From the NCBI GenBank assembly GCA_026417195.1, contig JAOADS010000005.1, positions 1 to 6,473 of the forward strand: 6,473 bases of DNA, written 5' to 3'. The translations under genes and the position numbers were made by a program. The notes beneath the pieces are model-generated. The model saw nothing but the letters and a program-made list of their open reading frames with translations, had not been told where the DNA came from and did not search any database. Source of the DNA: Ignavibacteria bacterium (GTDB lineage: Bacteria; Bacteroidota; Ignavibacteria; Tepidaquicellales; OLB5). Below, in pieces: positions 5,954 to 6,473 of this stretch (positions are counted from its first letter, which is position 1; every line of letters starts with the position of its first letter).

Positions 5954-6473
5954 TTAATTCCTGAACTCTGATTCAAGGCGTCTTGCTTCGTTGATATATC
6001 GTGATTTTGGATATTCCTCCCTCAATTGAGTGTAAATCCTTCTTGCATTTTCCTTGTCGCCTGCATTACTGTAAGCTCTTATTGCATAAAAAAGGTTTTC
6101 CTGATTAATTACTATATCTTTGTTGACATTTGCAGCTTTTTCAAAAAATTCGGCAGCCTTTTTATTATCACCTTTAGCTTCATAAACCGCTCCTATGCCT
6201 GAGAGACAAGATGCTTTGATGATATCATTTTTCCCTCCGTACGATTCGAAGTATTTCAATGCACTATCATATTCTTTTAAATTAAAGTAACAATTAGCTA
6301 AATACATTTTTGCAGTTTCACCACTATTAGTCGAACCATATTCGTTTACAATCTGAAGTAATCCCATAATATTGGCAGCTGGATCTCCGTTAATGGCTTC
6401 CTGATACTTCCCTTGTTCATAAAGGTTTATCACAGCAGATAATTTAGTTTCAGCTTCTTCATTTTTTCTTGAC
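5954..6473 (-). CDS. Tetratricopeptide-repeat protein, C-terminal part (enters from right edge)
   Basis: The frame is open to the right edge and gives 172 complete codons before the TAA at 5954. The GTG at 6433 is an internal valine, not the start, since coding continues upstream through RKNEEAETKLSAVINLYEQG. The visible part has an N-terminal helical pair (LYEQGKYQEAING), then about three TPR units: ETAKMYLANCYFNLKEYDSA (about 52-71), ASCLSGIGAVYEAKGDNKKA (about 87-106) and LFYAIRAYSNAGDKENARRI (about 127-146). It ends YPKSRYINEARRLESEFRN. TPR arrays are protein-protein interaction scaffolds. In this bacterial group similar proteins often have a membrane anchor at the N-terminus, which would lie outside the window, so location cannot be judged. 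It is first in the visible run TPR - cvpA - response regulator. Fold sure, partner unknown. Confidence 0.87.
   Translation of the reverse strand, partial: SRKNEEAETKLSAVINLYEQGKYQEAINGDPAANIMGLLQIVNEYGSTNSGETAKMYLANCYFNLKEYDSALKYFESYGGKNDIIKASCLSGIGAVYEAKGDNKKAAEFFEKAANVNKDIVINQENLFYAIRAYSNAGDKENARRIYTQLREEYPKSRYINEARRLESEFRN

Noticed and set aside
6431..6433. GTG as the start of the TPR protein
   Set aside because: The frame stays open upstream to the window edge with helical, charged residues that fit the same protein, so this is an internal valine.
1..6473. CRISPR array, tRNA/rRNA gene, insertion sequence or prophage signature
   Set aside because: No short regularly spaced repeats, cloverleaf or rRNA-like stretches, transposase or terminal inverted repeats were seen; the only large repeat is the diverged paralogous gene pair.

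Overview
The window is AT-rich bacterial DNA and looks chromosomal. Two proteins with signal peptides end in a Por/type IX secretion (T9SS) C-terminal sorting domain of the 'NYPNPFNP … YDVTGR … LASGVYFYTL … KMVITK' kind. This, with weak or absent Shine-Dalgarno sequences at most starts, points to the Bacteroidota/Chlorobiota/Ignavibacteriota group. The sorting-domain style fits Ignavibacteria or a close relative best, but the exact lineage is inference.

Left part (1-1108): a divergent pair. On the minus strand the first 98 residues of a multi-pass membrane protein run off the left edge. On the plus strand is a full-length RlmB-type 23S rRNA 2'-O-ribose methyltransferase. They share a short AT-rich intergenic region that probably carries both promoters. 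The rRNA methylase is the only plus-strand gene and converges on the next block.

Middle (1148-3900): two tandem, clearly paralogous secreted proteins on the minus strand. Each has a signal peptide, a 'choice-of-anchor B' beta-propeller-like domain of LVIVD-type repeats, and a T9SS type A sorting domain. They overlap by 4 bases (ATGA), so they are almost certainly co-transcribed and translationally coupled. Both should be exported by Sec, carried across the outer membrane by T9SS, and attached to the surface or released.

Right part (4003-6473): a minus-strand operon-like run. It reads, in order of transcription, a TPR protein (partial, entering from the right edge), a CvpA-family inner-membrane protein with a TTG start, and an NtrC/NtrX-class response regulator. 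CvpA and the regulator overlap by ATGA across a run of eight A residues. The regulator keeps its receiver, ATPase and Fis-type DNA-binding motifs, but the sigma-54-contacting GAFTGA loop is replaced by KYLPFS with no length change. It therefore probably does not act as a classical sigma-54 activator. No partner histidine kinase is in the window.

Nothing here is obviously a new defence or mobile system. The points most worth a second look are the GAFTGA-less regulator tied to CvpA, the A8 slippage site that could fuse the two, and the coupled pair of propeller proteins with a regularly spaced histidine series.
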